Assembly: GCA_001430745.1 (NCBI GenBank)
Contig: KQ482066.1
Location: forward strand, 721,945 to 734,431
Direction: 5' to 3'
Origin: Auxenochlorella pyrenoidosa
Taxonomy: Eukaryota > Chlorophyta > Trebouxiophyceae > Chlorellales > Chlorellaceae
DNA length: 12,487 nucleotides
This document shows, piece by piece, positions 1-8,986 of the stretch. The first letter of the stretch is position 1. Every line of letters begins with the position of its first letter. The notes under the pieces are model-generated. The model ran no database searches, was not told the DNA's origin, and was given only the letters and a program-made list of their open reading frames with translations. The position numbers and the translations under genes were made by a program.

Positions 1-3000
1 AGCTGCCAGGGCGATGTCACAAGCAACGCGTCGATTGCCTCTGCTAGCCGCTCAACACAGCTATGCACCGCCAGGTGCGGCATCCTTCCGCAGAGTCCAG
101 CCCCCCCCCCCTGCCGCACCTGCGTCCAGTAGGAGGCGCCCCAGCGGCTGGCGCCCATGCGGTCTGCCGCCAGGGTGGTGGCGCTGCGGTCCAGCTGGCT
201 GAGGTCGCCCCTGCTGCCCTGCGGGGTGGTCCCGTTGCTGAGCCCCTGCTCAATGTCCACGTGCACCAGGCCGCCCTTGCGCTGCACCAGGCTGCCGCCG
301 TGGGCGCCGCCCTTGGCGAGCTCGCTGGAGCTGCCGTGGGCGGTGATGACCGCCAGGGGGGGCTCGCCGCCAGAGAGGGCGGGCACGTCAAAGGCGCCTC
401 CGGCGTAGCCGCTGGGCTCCTGCTGCAGGAACTGCTCGGAGCAGGCCACCAGGTGCAGCCGCATGTCCTCGCCCGTCCTGCGGGGGCGCAGGGAAGAGCA
501 GGGCAGAGGTTGGAGGGGGCCGGGTGCGCTCGACGCACGTGCATCCCCCGCTCGAGCAACCCGCACACTCGCCCACATCCAGTTTCGCCATCGCTGGCAG
601 ATGCTCGCGGCAGCATGCCTACATTTCGAGCACAGCTGCCGACAGGCGATCCACCCCCCGATGCTGCCTGCAGCCCCCTCTGGCGCATCCCCTTGATGCG
701 GCCACCCCCTGGCGGCTCACTTTTGCTTGCCGGCCACCTCGCCGCTGGCCAGGTCCAGGATCCAGTCGGCGATGTTGACGCCAAAGGGGCAGGGCACGCC
801 CAGGTGGGCAAACCAGGGCGCCGCCTCGCTGCCCTTGCCGTAGTAGATGGGGTGGCCCTGCGGGAGGGGGGGAAGGGGGGGAGGGGTGTGTGTGTCCCGT
901 CGCGTTTGTGTGCGTGGGTGGGGTGGGGTGGGGTGGGGGGTGGGGGGGGGGGAGGGTTGGTTGGCGCTAAGGCGGGGCGACGAGAGGACCCCAGGCAGCA
1001 GCCACAATGCGGCCCGCCACACTGCACGGCCCCAGTTGTAGTCCGAGCTCGCACCTGGCTGAGCAGCAGCACGGCATCCAGCTGGGAGTACAGGAAGGAG
1101 GAGGGCTGGTGGATCTGCAGGGGCGGGGGAGGCAGGGGCGCAGCGCAGGGCTCGGTACTTCGGTGTATTGGAAGCGACACTTGAGGGTCCGCATCTGCTG
1201 CTGGGTCGCTGATTTGGCGCGTCAGTTGGTGCGGGCAGACAGATCCGCGGCACGAGCTCAAAGGGCAGGGCAGGGTGGGCTTGCACCCTGATAATGCATG
1301 CCGGGTGTGCGCGCAGGCCTCACCGTTGTGATGATGGCACGCCCGCTGGACGCCAGCTCACGCAGCAGCATGAGCAGCTTGCGGGCTGCAGAATGAGAGC
1401 AAGCCGTGGGGCAGGGAGGGGCATAAGCAGGCAGCAGGCAGCCTGGATGCGGGCGAACGTGCGGTTGACTCGCAGAAGCATCCCCCGCTCCTTGACCCGG
1501 AACCTGCCCACAGCGGCCCCGCCCACCTGCCGAGGAGTCCAGGCCGCTGGTCGGCTCATCCAGCAGCAGGATGCTGGGGTTGATGAGCAGCTCGTGGCCG
1601 ACGCTCACGCGCTTGCGCTCGCCGCCTGCAGCGCACGGCACGCGAGGCTAGCAGCCGGTGAGCAGGGCGGCATGCGCCGCGGCAGGATGCATGCGCAACC
1701 CTGGGCGCGCCACCCCACCACACGTCTCCCCTGCACGTGCAGGCTGCCCTCAAGAGCAGAGGGCCTGCGCAGCATTCCTTGCTGCAGTGCGGTGCAGGCG
1801 CGCGCGTACGCACCCGACACGCCGCGCCGCAGGTGGTCTCCGATGATGGTGTCCCGGCACTTGTCCAGGCCCAGCGCCTTGATCACATTGTCAACACGCT
1901 CCAGCTGCAGGGCGGCGCCGCCACCCAACCATGGTTAGGATGCGACGCGATCAGCATGCTGGGGGGCGGCATCTGGCACGACTTGTGCGACCCGGCAGGC
2001 GCAGCGCAGGCATGCCCTCCCTGACGAGCAAGCGTGCGCGTCCCACCTTCTCCGCCTTGGTCTTGTGCTTGGGCAGGCGCAGCATGGCCGCGAAGAAGAG
2101 CGTCTCGTGGACGGACAGGGTGGCGTACAGCAGGTCGTCCTGCAATGCAGGGAGGCGAGCAGCGATGTGGCTGACAGACTGAGCCGAGGGTGGATGGTTG
2201 AGGGGCAGCCATGCGGAAACAGGGGCGAGCCTGCCGCGCAAGGCCAGCCTGTCCTGCACTGCAGCAACGCGGGCAAACGAGGACGCAGGCCCGGGTGCGC
2301 CTCTTGCCTGCAGCACAAAGCCGATCTGCCGCTTCACGCGCTTGGTCAGCTTGTGCCCGTTGAACAGGACCTGGCCCTCCTGTCGCGTCTGCTTGGGCGC
2401 CCGCCCGCCCAGGATGGACAGCAGGGTGGTCTGCGCAGAAAGAGCGGGAGCTGTTTAAGTTTCAGTGGAGCGACTTGGTATGCAGTGGTGTGCAGCCCCG
2501 CATGCAAAGCCCTGCGAACATGGTGCATCAACGCTGGGCTTCGGCTGATGCTGCTGCATTTCAGCCAGCAAGACACAAAGAGCCCTGCCCCCTCTGCCAT
2601 CCAGCAATGCTGATGGGACACAAACCGCACCTTGCCACCTCCGCTTGGGCCCATCAGTGCGAGCAGCGTCTGTTGCATGTGGGGAGGGCAAGATCAGCAG
2701 TACAGTAAGACCACAGAAGGGGGCAAACTGGCATATGACCCCCATGCAGCCCCCTCCCGCCAAGCTACCGCAAGCGCAGGCTCCCAGCATGCTCACCCCG
2801 GGCTCGCACTCGCCGCTGATGTTGAAAAGGACCTGCAGGCCGGGCAATGCTGTGGTGGTGAGACACTCCAACGAAGGCACGAGTAAGGAGCGAGTCGGGC
2901 TGACGTCGCGGCCACGCCGGCAGCGGGGCTGCGGCCACAGATCTCACCTGGCGCATGTCTGACTTTGACTGCACCTCTGGCTGAGGCTTCACCATGCTCT

Positions 3001-3292
3001 TCAGGGGCTGCAGGCAGGGGAGGTTGTGAGCAGATGTGGAGGTGCTCATGCATGCATGCCAACTGCAACTGGTGCCAGGCGCAAGGCAGGCGGCGGGAGG
3101 GCGGCGCACCTCCAGGAGACCCTTCTTGCCCATGTCCAGCCGGGGCACCCAGCAGGAGATGTTGTTGAACTGCACTGTCACTTCGTTGGTGGGCTCCATA
3201 AAGATGGCTGGAGCGGGGGCGGCGCCATTGGCGCTACCGCCGTTGGCGGCGGCGGCGGCGTCACCATTCATAGTGGCGGCGCCACCGCTCAT
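1..3292 (-). CDS. ABCG-family (WBC) ABC transporter, N-terminal part; 12 exons visible, 3' partial
   Basis: ATP-driven exporter of the ABCG type: nucleotide-binding domain first, membrane domain expected beyond the left edge. Exons (minus strand): 3110-3292, 2948-3007, 2797-2832, 2631-2669, 2308-2430, 2047-2139, 1814-1904, 1527-1625, 1324-1385, 1055-1114, 721-857, 120-477; frame is continuous for 447 residues. Motifs: Walker A GPSGGGKTT at residues 100-108 (an intron splits K106 from T107), Q-loop GFVLQDD with Q147, signature [10 protein letters not shown] at 207-216, Walker [14 protein letters not shown] at 227-239, H-loop IHQPSS with H264. [14 protein letters not shown] follows, as in plant ABCG proteins. 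A Gly/Ser/Ala-rich linker of about 100 residues then leads to [12 protein letters not shown], where the membrane domain normally begins. The start is the first ATG of the open frame (3292). The frame stays open upstream, but only non-ATG codons lie there. One intron (2140-2307) uses a GC donor. Substrate cannot be told from the sequence; the family exports lipids, hormones and waxes. Confidence 0.93.
916..956 (+). repeat. G-rich tract, potential G-quadruplex, in ABCG intron 10
   Basis: Successive runs of 3 to 11 G separated by single T or A residues, built on a GGGGT unit, lie inside the intron spanning 858-1054. A short TG-rich stretch precedes it. The G-rich strand is plus; the transcript of this minus-strand gene carries the C-rich complement, so any quadruplex would form on the template DNA strand. 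Confidence 0.75.
2140..2307 (-). other. GC-AG intron in the ABCG gene
   Basis: The exon ending GTGCTGCAG is followed directly by GCAAGAGG, not GT. The acceptor is CATTGCAG at 2140. Splicing here joins GFVLQ to [10 protein letters not shown], the conserved Q-loop of ABCG proteins, and keeps frame. GCAAG is the usual consensus of rare GC donors. I see no GT nearby that would preserve the Q-loop. Confidence 0.85.
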
Positions 3293-3674
3293 TGTGGAGG
3301 TTTTTGGAGGCTCGGCGGGCTTTGAGGGCGGCAGGTTGCTAATGAGGTGCAGCAAGCGCTGGACTCGGAAGTGGAGTCTATGTGGCGGCGCGGCCTGCTG
3401 GTTGAGCTTCCCAGGCGGCCACAAATAATTGCAAGTATGCAGCCCTTCTCTGAGCTTTGCAAGGTGAGTTGGGGCTGTGTTTGTTCACCCTCATGTCAAC
3501 TTGTACGCCACGCTCACGCCGGAGCACAGCAGGGAGCCCCTCAAGTCCTAGTCGGCCTCGAGTCCCGACATCGATCACTGACTTCAGATCCACAAACAAA
3601 GCAAGTGCGCCGATGTGGGCTTTTCGTCGGTGTCGAACTTGGGCGCGGCGTTGAAGGCTACGAGAGCTCAATAG
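3293..3674. promoter_or_regulatory. Divergent intergenic region (ABCG / membrane protein A)
   Basis: 382 bases between two start codons facing away from each other, so it must hold both 5' UTRs and probably a shared or overlapping promoter. I see no convincing TATA box or repeat. Base composition is less GC-rich than the exons, with A/T-rich patches around 3421-3430 and 3591-3605. The plus-strand start at 3675 is preceded immediately by an in-frame TAG. Confidence 0.45.
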
Positions 3675-5182
3675 ATGAGGCGGCGCAGCCATGATGATGT
3701 GGAGGCTGCTCGGCGGCTGTCAGAGCCGCTGCTTACTGGCAGTGGCTCAGGGGCCAGCGGCGGCGCCGGCGGCGGCAGCAGCGATGTAGAGCAGGGTGGC
3801 GCCGCTGCCCCCTCAAGCCGCGGGCTCTCTCCAGATGCGCGGGCAGCAGCAGATCTGCACCCTGCCGCAACACCTGGCGGTGCCTTTCGGCTGACCAAGC
3901 GCTCGTCTACGGCACAGGTTGGTGGCTGCCGTCCTCTGTTTGTGAGCAGCTGCATGGCACGAAGGTTCAGCTCAAGATGCTGGTCAGCCACAGTCTATTG
4001 AGTGCACCGCGCACCACTCTTTCCACCGCCGCTGCCCCCCCTCAGCACGAGGCCCGAGAGGAGGCGGCTGCAGCCGAGGATGACCAGCACGGGGGCCTGG
4101 TGCTCAAGGACGCAGGGGATGACAAGGGTGACAGCGATGTGCGAGAGGTGCGCAGCAGGGGAAGCAAGCACAGGGGCGGCTGTCGATTTGCAGATGGGGC
4201 TGCTGCACCTCAACATGCCCTGCTGGACAGTCGTTTCGAGCAAGGTGTTGATTATTGAACTTTCCCTGAATCAGTCGGATCAAATGCTTTGCATCTGTAG
4301 TAAGTATTGTGCATTGTAACCCCTCTGCTTCTGTGCCTGCCATGCAGCTAGAAGTGGAGGTGGTTGCAGGCGCGGTGGCAGAGGTGCGCCCTCCCCCCCG
4401 GGCCGTGTGCAGCGGGAAGCCAGCTCACTGCCATGCACATGTGGCACTCAGCTGGCGGGCATTTAGCATTTCGCTGCCAGCTCCCTGGGCACGAGGGTTC
4501 TTGCTGCCTTGTAACATGCCGTTGCTGCAGCTATGGGCCACAGTTTGATTGCGCGTTGCTGATGCCCAGTGCTCTGGGCTTCTGGCATGCAGGCCGTGGC
4601 AGAGGCGGTGCAAGAAGCTGTACAGGAGGCAGGTGAGGCATGCTACAAGGGGCAAGCGCCAGCGCAGGTTACATGCGAGCATGCATCTTGCATGCCTGCA
4701 CTGAGCGCAAAGGCCACCAAGCCCACACCCGTTCCTTTTCGAACCGCCCTCCCTTCCCCGTGCAGTCCACGATGCCGTGCAGCAGGCAATTGAGGAGAAT
4801 GTGCAGTTTGATGTGCGGGCCAACTTCTACACACTAATTGCGGTCACGGGCGTGATTCTCTTCTGGCGAGGGGTAAGCACCCCCTCTAGCATTATTCCTG
4901 CACTGCCAAGCATTCACAGTGCAAATACTGCTGCTTTCTTGCAGACATCCCCTCTAGCGTTCTTCCTGCAATGCCAAGCATTCACGGTGCACTTGGCGGG
5001 GCACACACACCTCCTGCTTACGTGCCATTCGTCCTTGTTTTTAGGTCTGGCAGGCCTGGGATTTGGCCTTCGGCGCCGACAGCCTGCTCTCCAACGTCAG
5101 CTCCCTGCTGGTGGGCCTGCTCATCATGCTGCTGGTCCGCTTCTTCGACGTGCCGCTGGTGACCTCGCTGCCGGGCGGATGA
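3675..5182 (+). CDS. Uncharacterised two-helix membrane protein A (221 aa, 6 exons)
   Basis: I do not recognise the family. Exons: 3675-3917, 4046-4147, 4348-4383, 4593-4632, 4766-4872, 5045-5182; all junctions are GT-AG and in frame. The start is fixed by an in-frame TAG directly before the ATG. Residues 1-115 are low-complexity and rich in Gly, Ala, Ser and acidic residues, with no clear targeting peptide. Residues 116-150 are a heptad-like Val/Ala/Glu segment (repeated AV-EAV-EA patterns). Then come DVRANFYTLIAVTGVILFWRG (helix 1, about 161-182), a short loop, and a second hydrophobic helix at about 195-214 ending in a short tail after LVRFFDVPL. The C-terminal half matches the convergent gene at 5740-7297 (76% over the 21 residues before the last intron, 47% over the 38 after it). 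Family assignment beyond this pair is unknown; a helical hairpin in an organelle or ER membrane is a guess. Confidence 0.8.
4873..5031 (+). repeat. Inverted-repeat copy 1: most of the last intron of membrane protein A
   Basis: Starting at the GTAAGC donor, these 159 bases align to 149 bases of the last intron of the convergent paralog (5872-6020, opposite strand). By hand the match is about 91% with three gaps, including an exact 40-nt run at 4904-4943. Only the 13 bases ending in the acceptor (5032-5044) differ completely. Confidence 0.9.
4878..4991 (+). repeat. Tandem duplication inside the last intron of membrane protein A
   Basis: Two 46-nt units, 4878-4923 and 4946-4991, are offset by 68 nt and differ at 5 of 46 positions by eye. 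The spacer ends in a pyrimidine-rich TTTCTTGCAG (acceptor-like, ending 4944). The same duplication occurs in the paralog's intron. Confidence 0.88.
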
Positions 5183-5739
5183 GGGCGCGCCAGCCATGCT
5201 GGGCTGGCAGGGCTGAGCTGCAGCCCTGGACCTCAGCACACATAAGCCGCTTGACCATCTGGTGCACACCTTTATGGACGTCCAAGTATGCTCACCGAAT
5301 GGCTTACACTTTTGGAAGAATGAATCAATCACTGTTGCATGTTAAAACAAACGAACGGCGAGGGCAGCTAGAATGAGTGTGTTGAACGGCAGAAGTGCTA
5401 GAGAGGAGGAAGTGTTGGGGAGCGGGGACGAAGCCTAGAGGTTAATGATACAACGAGCAGGGGCCCGAAAACTGTAGGCGGAAATATCAAAGGTGTCGCG
5501 ACCTGACCTACCCTAGGGGCTGCCTAGACAAACATGTAGCGTGAGAACACAGAGGCATGGACGCATGGACACATGCTGAGAGAACTGCTGGGGCCTGCCA
5601 CTTGCGGCCTTGAAAACTGAATGTAGGGGGGGCTGGAGCAGGGCAGCGGCGGGGAGAGAGAACTACGCCTGCAGCAAGTGCACATGCAGGGTGGGGAACA
5701 CGGTGCATCTATCTGGCTGCGCAGCATGCTGCCGGGGTT
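5183..5739. other. Tail-to-tail intergenic region between the two membrane-protein paralogs
   Basis: 557 bases holding the 3' UTRs of both convergent genes; no further gene is visible. The part from about 5230 to 5480 is noticeably less GC-rich than the genes. The green-algal poly(A) signal TGTAA occurs on the minus strand at 5304-5308, about 430 nt past the stop of membrane protein B; whether it is used is unknown. I found no TGTAA on the plus strand here, so the end of gene A's transcript is not located. Confidence 0.5.
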
Positions 5740-7297
5740 TCACCAGAACTCGGCCAGGGGCAGCCGCAGGATGCGGAAGAGCAGCATGATGGAGAGGCCG
5801 ATGAGCATCGAGCCCAGGTTGGCCAGCGAGTTGTCGGTCCCCAACAGCGTGTCAAGTAAATTCCACACCTGCGAATGACACGAGCAGGAGGTGTATGTGC
5901 CCCGCCACTTGCAAAGTGAATGCTTGGCACTGCATGCTAGAGGGGATGCGTGCAAGAAAGCAGCAGTATTTGCACTGTGAATGCTTGGCACTGCAGGAAG
6001 AATGCTGAGGGGATGCTTACCCCTCTCCAAAACAGGATCACCCCCGTGAGGGCAATGATTGTGTTGAACTGCACGGGGGGGACCAACACTGATACGAGCA
6101 CCTCAGGCGTGCGCCGCAGCGGCGGCAGCGGCGGTGGTGACGACGGCGTGCAAGCAGACAGCTGTGCTGCTGAGGGCATGCCGACCAGCAGCAGAAGCAA
6201 AAGTGCACCATGTTGCATGTTCACAGGACAGCCATACAAAACAGAGGGCCGCCAACTCACGTTTGCCTTGATGTCAAAGCTGCGGTCCAGCGCTGTCTCC
6301 ACAGCCTGCGCACAAACGCCGGCCAGACCACACACAGGTTGGCACACTGAGCATGTGGCTGCGCCCATGCTGCCCATGCTGCACAAAAGCACCCAGGGCT
6401 GGCCGCCCACGTGATGGAAGTGGCACCGCGGCACAGAAGGTGTGGGCAACAACTTGGTTTGCCCCAACTTGCTGTCTCTACGTCAAGCCGCATGCCCATA
6501 CCACACACAGCCCCACCTGCTCCAGCGCCTGGTTGAAAGTCGTCATCTCCTGCTCAATCGCCGTGTGCACCGCCTGCGGCAGCCAGGGGGCACGGCTGGC
6601 GCAGCTTATGCGGATGCAATGTCCCAAGCGGGTGTGGTCTTTGGGTCCTTGCCAGCTACCCAACTGCTCTTGAACAGCTGCTGCACAAAAGGCGGTGCTG
6701 TCTTGGTGACGCAGGTGATCAGACCCTGGGCAAGCTGCTCCCATGAATGCCAGCTGCAGTCCTGCGCACCTGGTTGAGGTTCTCATTGAGGTTTACCATC
6801 TCCTGCCCAAACTGCTGCTCAAACATCTCCTGCACGTGCACCGCGGCGATGTCGTCCAGGGACCGCCAGCCCACGCCGTGCTCAAAGTGCTCCTCCTCCA
6901 GCCCCTCCTCGCCGCAGAAGTCGTCTGCTGCCGAGTGCGCAGCAGCAGAGGCAGCGGCGGCGGCCGGGGCCGGAGCCGCAGCATCAATGGTGGCGATCAC
7001 TGGCTGCCCACTCGGGCCGCGCTCGACGCTGGCATTTACAGCAGCGGTGCCGGCAGCGGCGCTGGCCAGCGGAGCCGCCTGGCTGAGCAGTGGGGCAGGC
7101 ACAATGTTGCCGGCTGCGTCAGCGGCGGTGTGCCGGCCACCGCTGCTGCCACGCTCGTCAACGGCGGCGCTCGCATGCGTCACCCGTCGGCTGTACAGCG
7201 CATGTGGGCAGCGCCGCCCGCCTGACTGTGGCGGCTTGGTGTAGCGAGCGCTTGCGGACAGGCCCAGCTGCCGGCTTGAAGCAGCCAGCGAGCACAT
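5740..7297 (-). CDS. Uncharacterised two-helix membrane protein B (268 aa, 5 exons), paralog of protein A
   Basis: Exons (minus strand): 6770-7297, 6517-6573, 6261-6305, 6021-6068, 5740-5868; all junctions GT-AG and all introns phase 0. The start is the first ATG in the frame (7297). The N-terminus (MCSLAASSRQLGLSASARY and onward, basic, Ser/Ala-rich, few acids) resembles a plastid or mitochondrial transit peptide. Residues 50-125 are Ala-rich, followed by an acidic patch with GEEGLEEEHFEH and a helical, Gln/Glu-rich segment (about 150-205). The C-terminus has DIKANFNTIIALTGVILFWRG (helix 1, about 211-232) and a second helix (about 244-261) ending RLPLAEFW. Compared with protein A it has an extra intron between KAN and FNT, a longer N-terminus and no matching low-complexity head. 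Function unknown; the transit-like N-terminus suggests an organelle membrane. Confidence 0.8.
5872..6020 (-). repeat. Inverted-repeat copy 2: most of the last intron of membrane protein B
   Basis: The counterpart of 4873-5031 on the opposite strand, starting at the same GTAAGC donor and lying at the same codon boundary (after FWRG, phase 0). The exact 40-nt run is 5951-5990. It carries the same tandem duplication (units at 5971-6015 and 5910-5948), with 7 bases lost from the second unit. At the spot where copy 1 has the internal TTGCAG, this copy reads TTGCAC. Confidence 0.9.
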
Positions 7298-7857
7298 GTA
7301 TGAGCGCCGGAAGTCCAACAAGACGACCCACTGGGCGCCCGCCTTTGAACACGGTCGCCCAAGGAGGCCGCGTCAGCGCGGCCCCGGCAGGCGCAGCAGC
7401 AAAGCAAACGGCCCTTGACAAGGGCCTTGCGTTCTCCTGGCCCAGATGTCTTGGCTCGTCTGTCGGGTCGTTAAGTGAGAGAGCACGGTCCAGGGCCAGC
7501 TGGGACAAAGAGAAAGAATGCATGGCGGCAGATGAATTTGGCGCCGCAGAACATGGAGTGAAAAGCGTCGGGAAGCAAAGAGCACAAGAAGAGCAGAATC
7601 GGATGTGTGGGGGAGATTCGAGGCAAGACAAGTACCAAGGCGTGAAAAACAGCTGCCCTGCAGCCACGGCCCATCGGGCCGGGTGAGCGAGCAACTGGAG
7701 TCAACGAGGGCTGCTGGGCCTGCGGTGCCGCATCAAGGGGCTGGCAGCCACATGGCCCACACGAGGTGGACTGCACTCGAACAAGCGTCGAGGCGGCGCA
7801 GCCAATGCCGCAGACGTGCGCTGCAGCTGCTGTGGCATCGGGGCAGCTGTGCGCTGG
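7298..7857. other. Intergenic region: 3' end of SAP30-like gene and 5' region of membrane protein B
   Basis: 560 bases between the start of membrane protein B and the stop of the SAP30-like gene, both on the minus strand, so it should contain a 3' UTR and a promoter. I see no supported coding exon, no TGTAA on the minus strand and no repeat. Purine-rich, less GC-rich sequence lies at about 7500-7640. Confidence 0.45.
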
Positions 7858-8986
7858 TCAATGCCTGCCGCGAACCTTCAGCAGATTCTGCAGCACCGCC
7901 TCTTCCGTGATTTGCTGCAGAGCAGGGGTAACACTGCGAGGACTGTTGGCACACCAGCTTTTGTTTTTCACTTGCTTGCTGCGACTGCCTTCGTGTCGCC
8001 GCGCCGCAGCAACAAAAAGAGGCTGCGCTCACAGCAGCTGGGACACATCTGCGGCCGCAAGTCGGCCCTCAGCACCAGGCCGCGCAGTCACTACACAGGA
8101 TACCCCGCTGCAGCCAGAGCAGTCTTCCCCGCAGCGGCAGGAACCGGGTGGCACGAGCACGCGCGCGGCACGCACCACGCTGTTCCAGTGCTCGGTGACC
8201 GCCTTGGCGATGTCCTCCTTGCTGCTGGTGGGGTGCACGCCCTGCACCTCGTACTGCTTTGTGTACTTGCGCAGCGTCTGGACCTGCGGGGCAGCGCAGC
8301 AGCAGGTCGTGCCCGGGAAAGGGCCACGCGGATTGGTGGTGCGCCAGGCGAAGCTGGCCGGGCGCGGCTGCCCTGCCCGGGCGTGCGCATTCGGACTCTG
8401 CCTTGGGGAGGCCAAGCGCCAGCGCAAGCGAGTGCCTCTCGGCGCCATGGCGCCGGCGCCGGCGACTTGATGCCAACCCCGTCTGCTGGCCGAGGTGCCA
8501 TGCAGGCCTGCGTGCTGTGCAGGCTGATGCGCTATCTGGCGTGCTCCCACATGCCTGCATGCCCATGCACACCCCGAGCACAGATCCCCCACACAGCATG
8601 AGGCCGTTTGCTGTGCCGCCAAGGCGCAGCAGCGCCTGCGCTGCCCCAGCCCTGCCTCGCCATGCTGCAGACCCGCACCTTGAGCTTGTTCAGGTCCACC
8701 CGGGCGGCCGGCAGCTGCTGCTGGCTGGCGTACTGCGCATGGGTCGGGGGGCGGGCCTGGCGTCTGAGAGCCACGCAGGGCGCAGTCGCGCCCCCAGGGG
8801 CTGATGCAGGCGGGCACCCACACACACCCTTTCCGGCCCCAGGGCGCGGCGCACCGGGTCCTCCGCCTCCTGCTGGTAGTACCCGTTGCCGTTGAGCTGG
8901 AAGTCGCTGCTGTAGGCCGACTTCGCGGCAAAGGTCCCCGCTGTGGTCCGCTGCGGCCTCCTGGGCGGGGCTCGCGCTGCCGACAT
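7858..8986 (-). CDS. SAP30: SAP30-type Sin3-binding protein (histone deacetylase complex subunit), about 116 aa, 4 exons
   Basis: A nuclear adaptor of the Sin3/HDAC co-repressor complex. Exons (minus strand): 8855-8986, 8679-8732, 8176-8283, 7858-7914. The spliced product carries the SAP30 Sin3-binding domain: ARVDLNKLK (residues 54-62), then TLRKYTKQYEVQGVHPTSSK, EDIAKAVTEHW and a final helix QITEEAVLQNLLK ending RGRH-stop. The N-terminus (MSAARAPPRRPQRTT) is basic. Like plant members, it lacks the N-terminal zinc finger of animal SAP30. Two junctions are ambiguous: exon 1 may instead end at 8828 (nine more residues), and exon 3 may end one codon earlier. The start is also uncertain: in-frame ATGs lie upstream at 9034 and 9106. 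I chose 8986 because the basic SAP30-like N-terminus begins there. The last exon is short (18 residues) but fits the family's closing helix. Confidence 0.84.
8441..8454. repeat. Perfect GC-rich palindrome in SAP30-like intron 2
   Basis: GGCGCCATGGCGCC is a perfect 14-base palindrome followed at once by further GGCGCC units. It lies in the 395-nt intron spanning 8284-8678. It could fold into a hairpin in the transcript; no function is evident. Confidence 0.7.

Noticed and set aside
63..1184. 373-residue open frame on the plus strand
   Set aside because: Antisense to ABCG exons and introns, low-complexity Gly/Ala-rich, and no motif.
44..1261. 405-residue open frame on the minus strand
   Set aside because: It reads through three introns of the ABCG gene and is out of frame in the 120-477 exon. 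Only the IHQPSS portion is real exon; the rest is compositional openness of GC-rich DNA.
3293..3424. ABCG start at 3424
   Set aside because: The codon there is TTG. The first ATG in that frame is at 3292, with A at -3.
4873..6020. A DNA transposon or MITE with terminal inverted repeats
   Set aside because: The inverted arms coincide with intron boundaries of two genes and the interior is their last exons. There are no target-site duplications or transposase, so paralogous introns explain it better.
6574..6769. Extra exon in membrane protein B starting after a TTTGTGCAG acceptor near 6690
   Set aside because: The phase-0 frame from that acceptor hits a stop and gives no match to protein A; joining 6770 directly to 6573 keeps the helical segment continuous.
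7816..8601. 261-residue open frame on the plus strand
   Set aside because: Antisense to the SAP30-like exons and introns; Arg/Ala/Cys-rich shadow translation with no recognisable domain.
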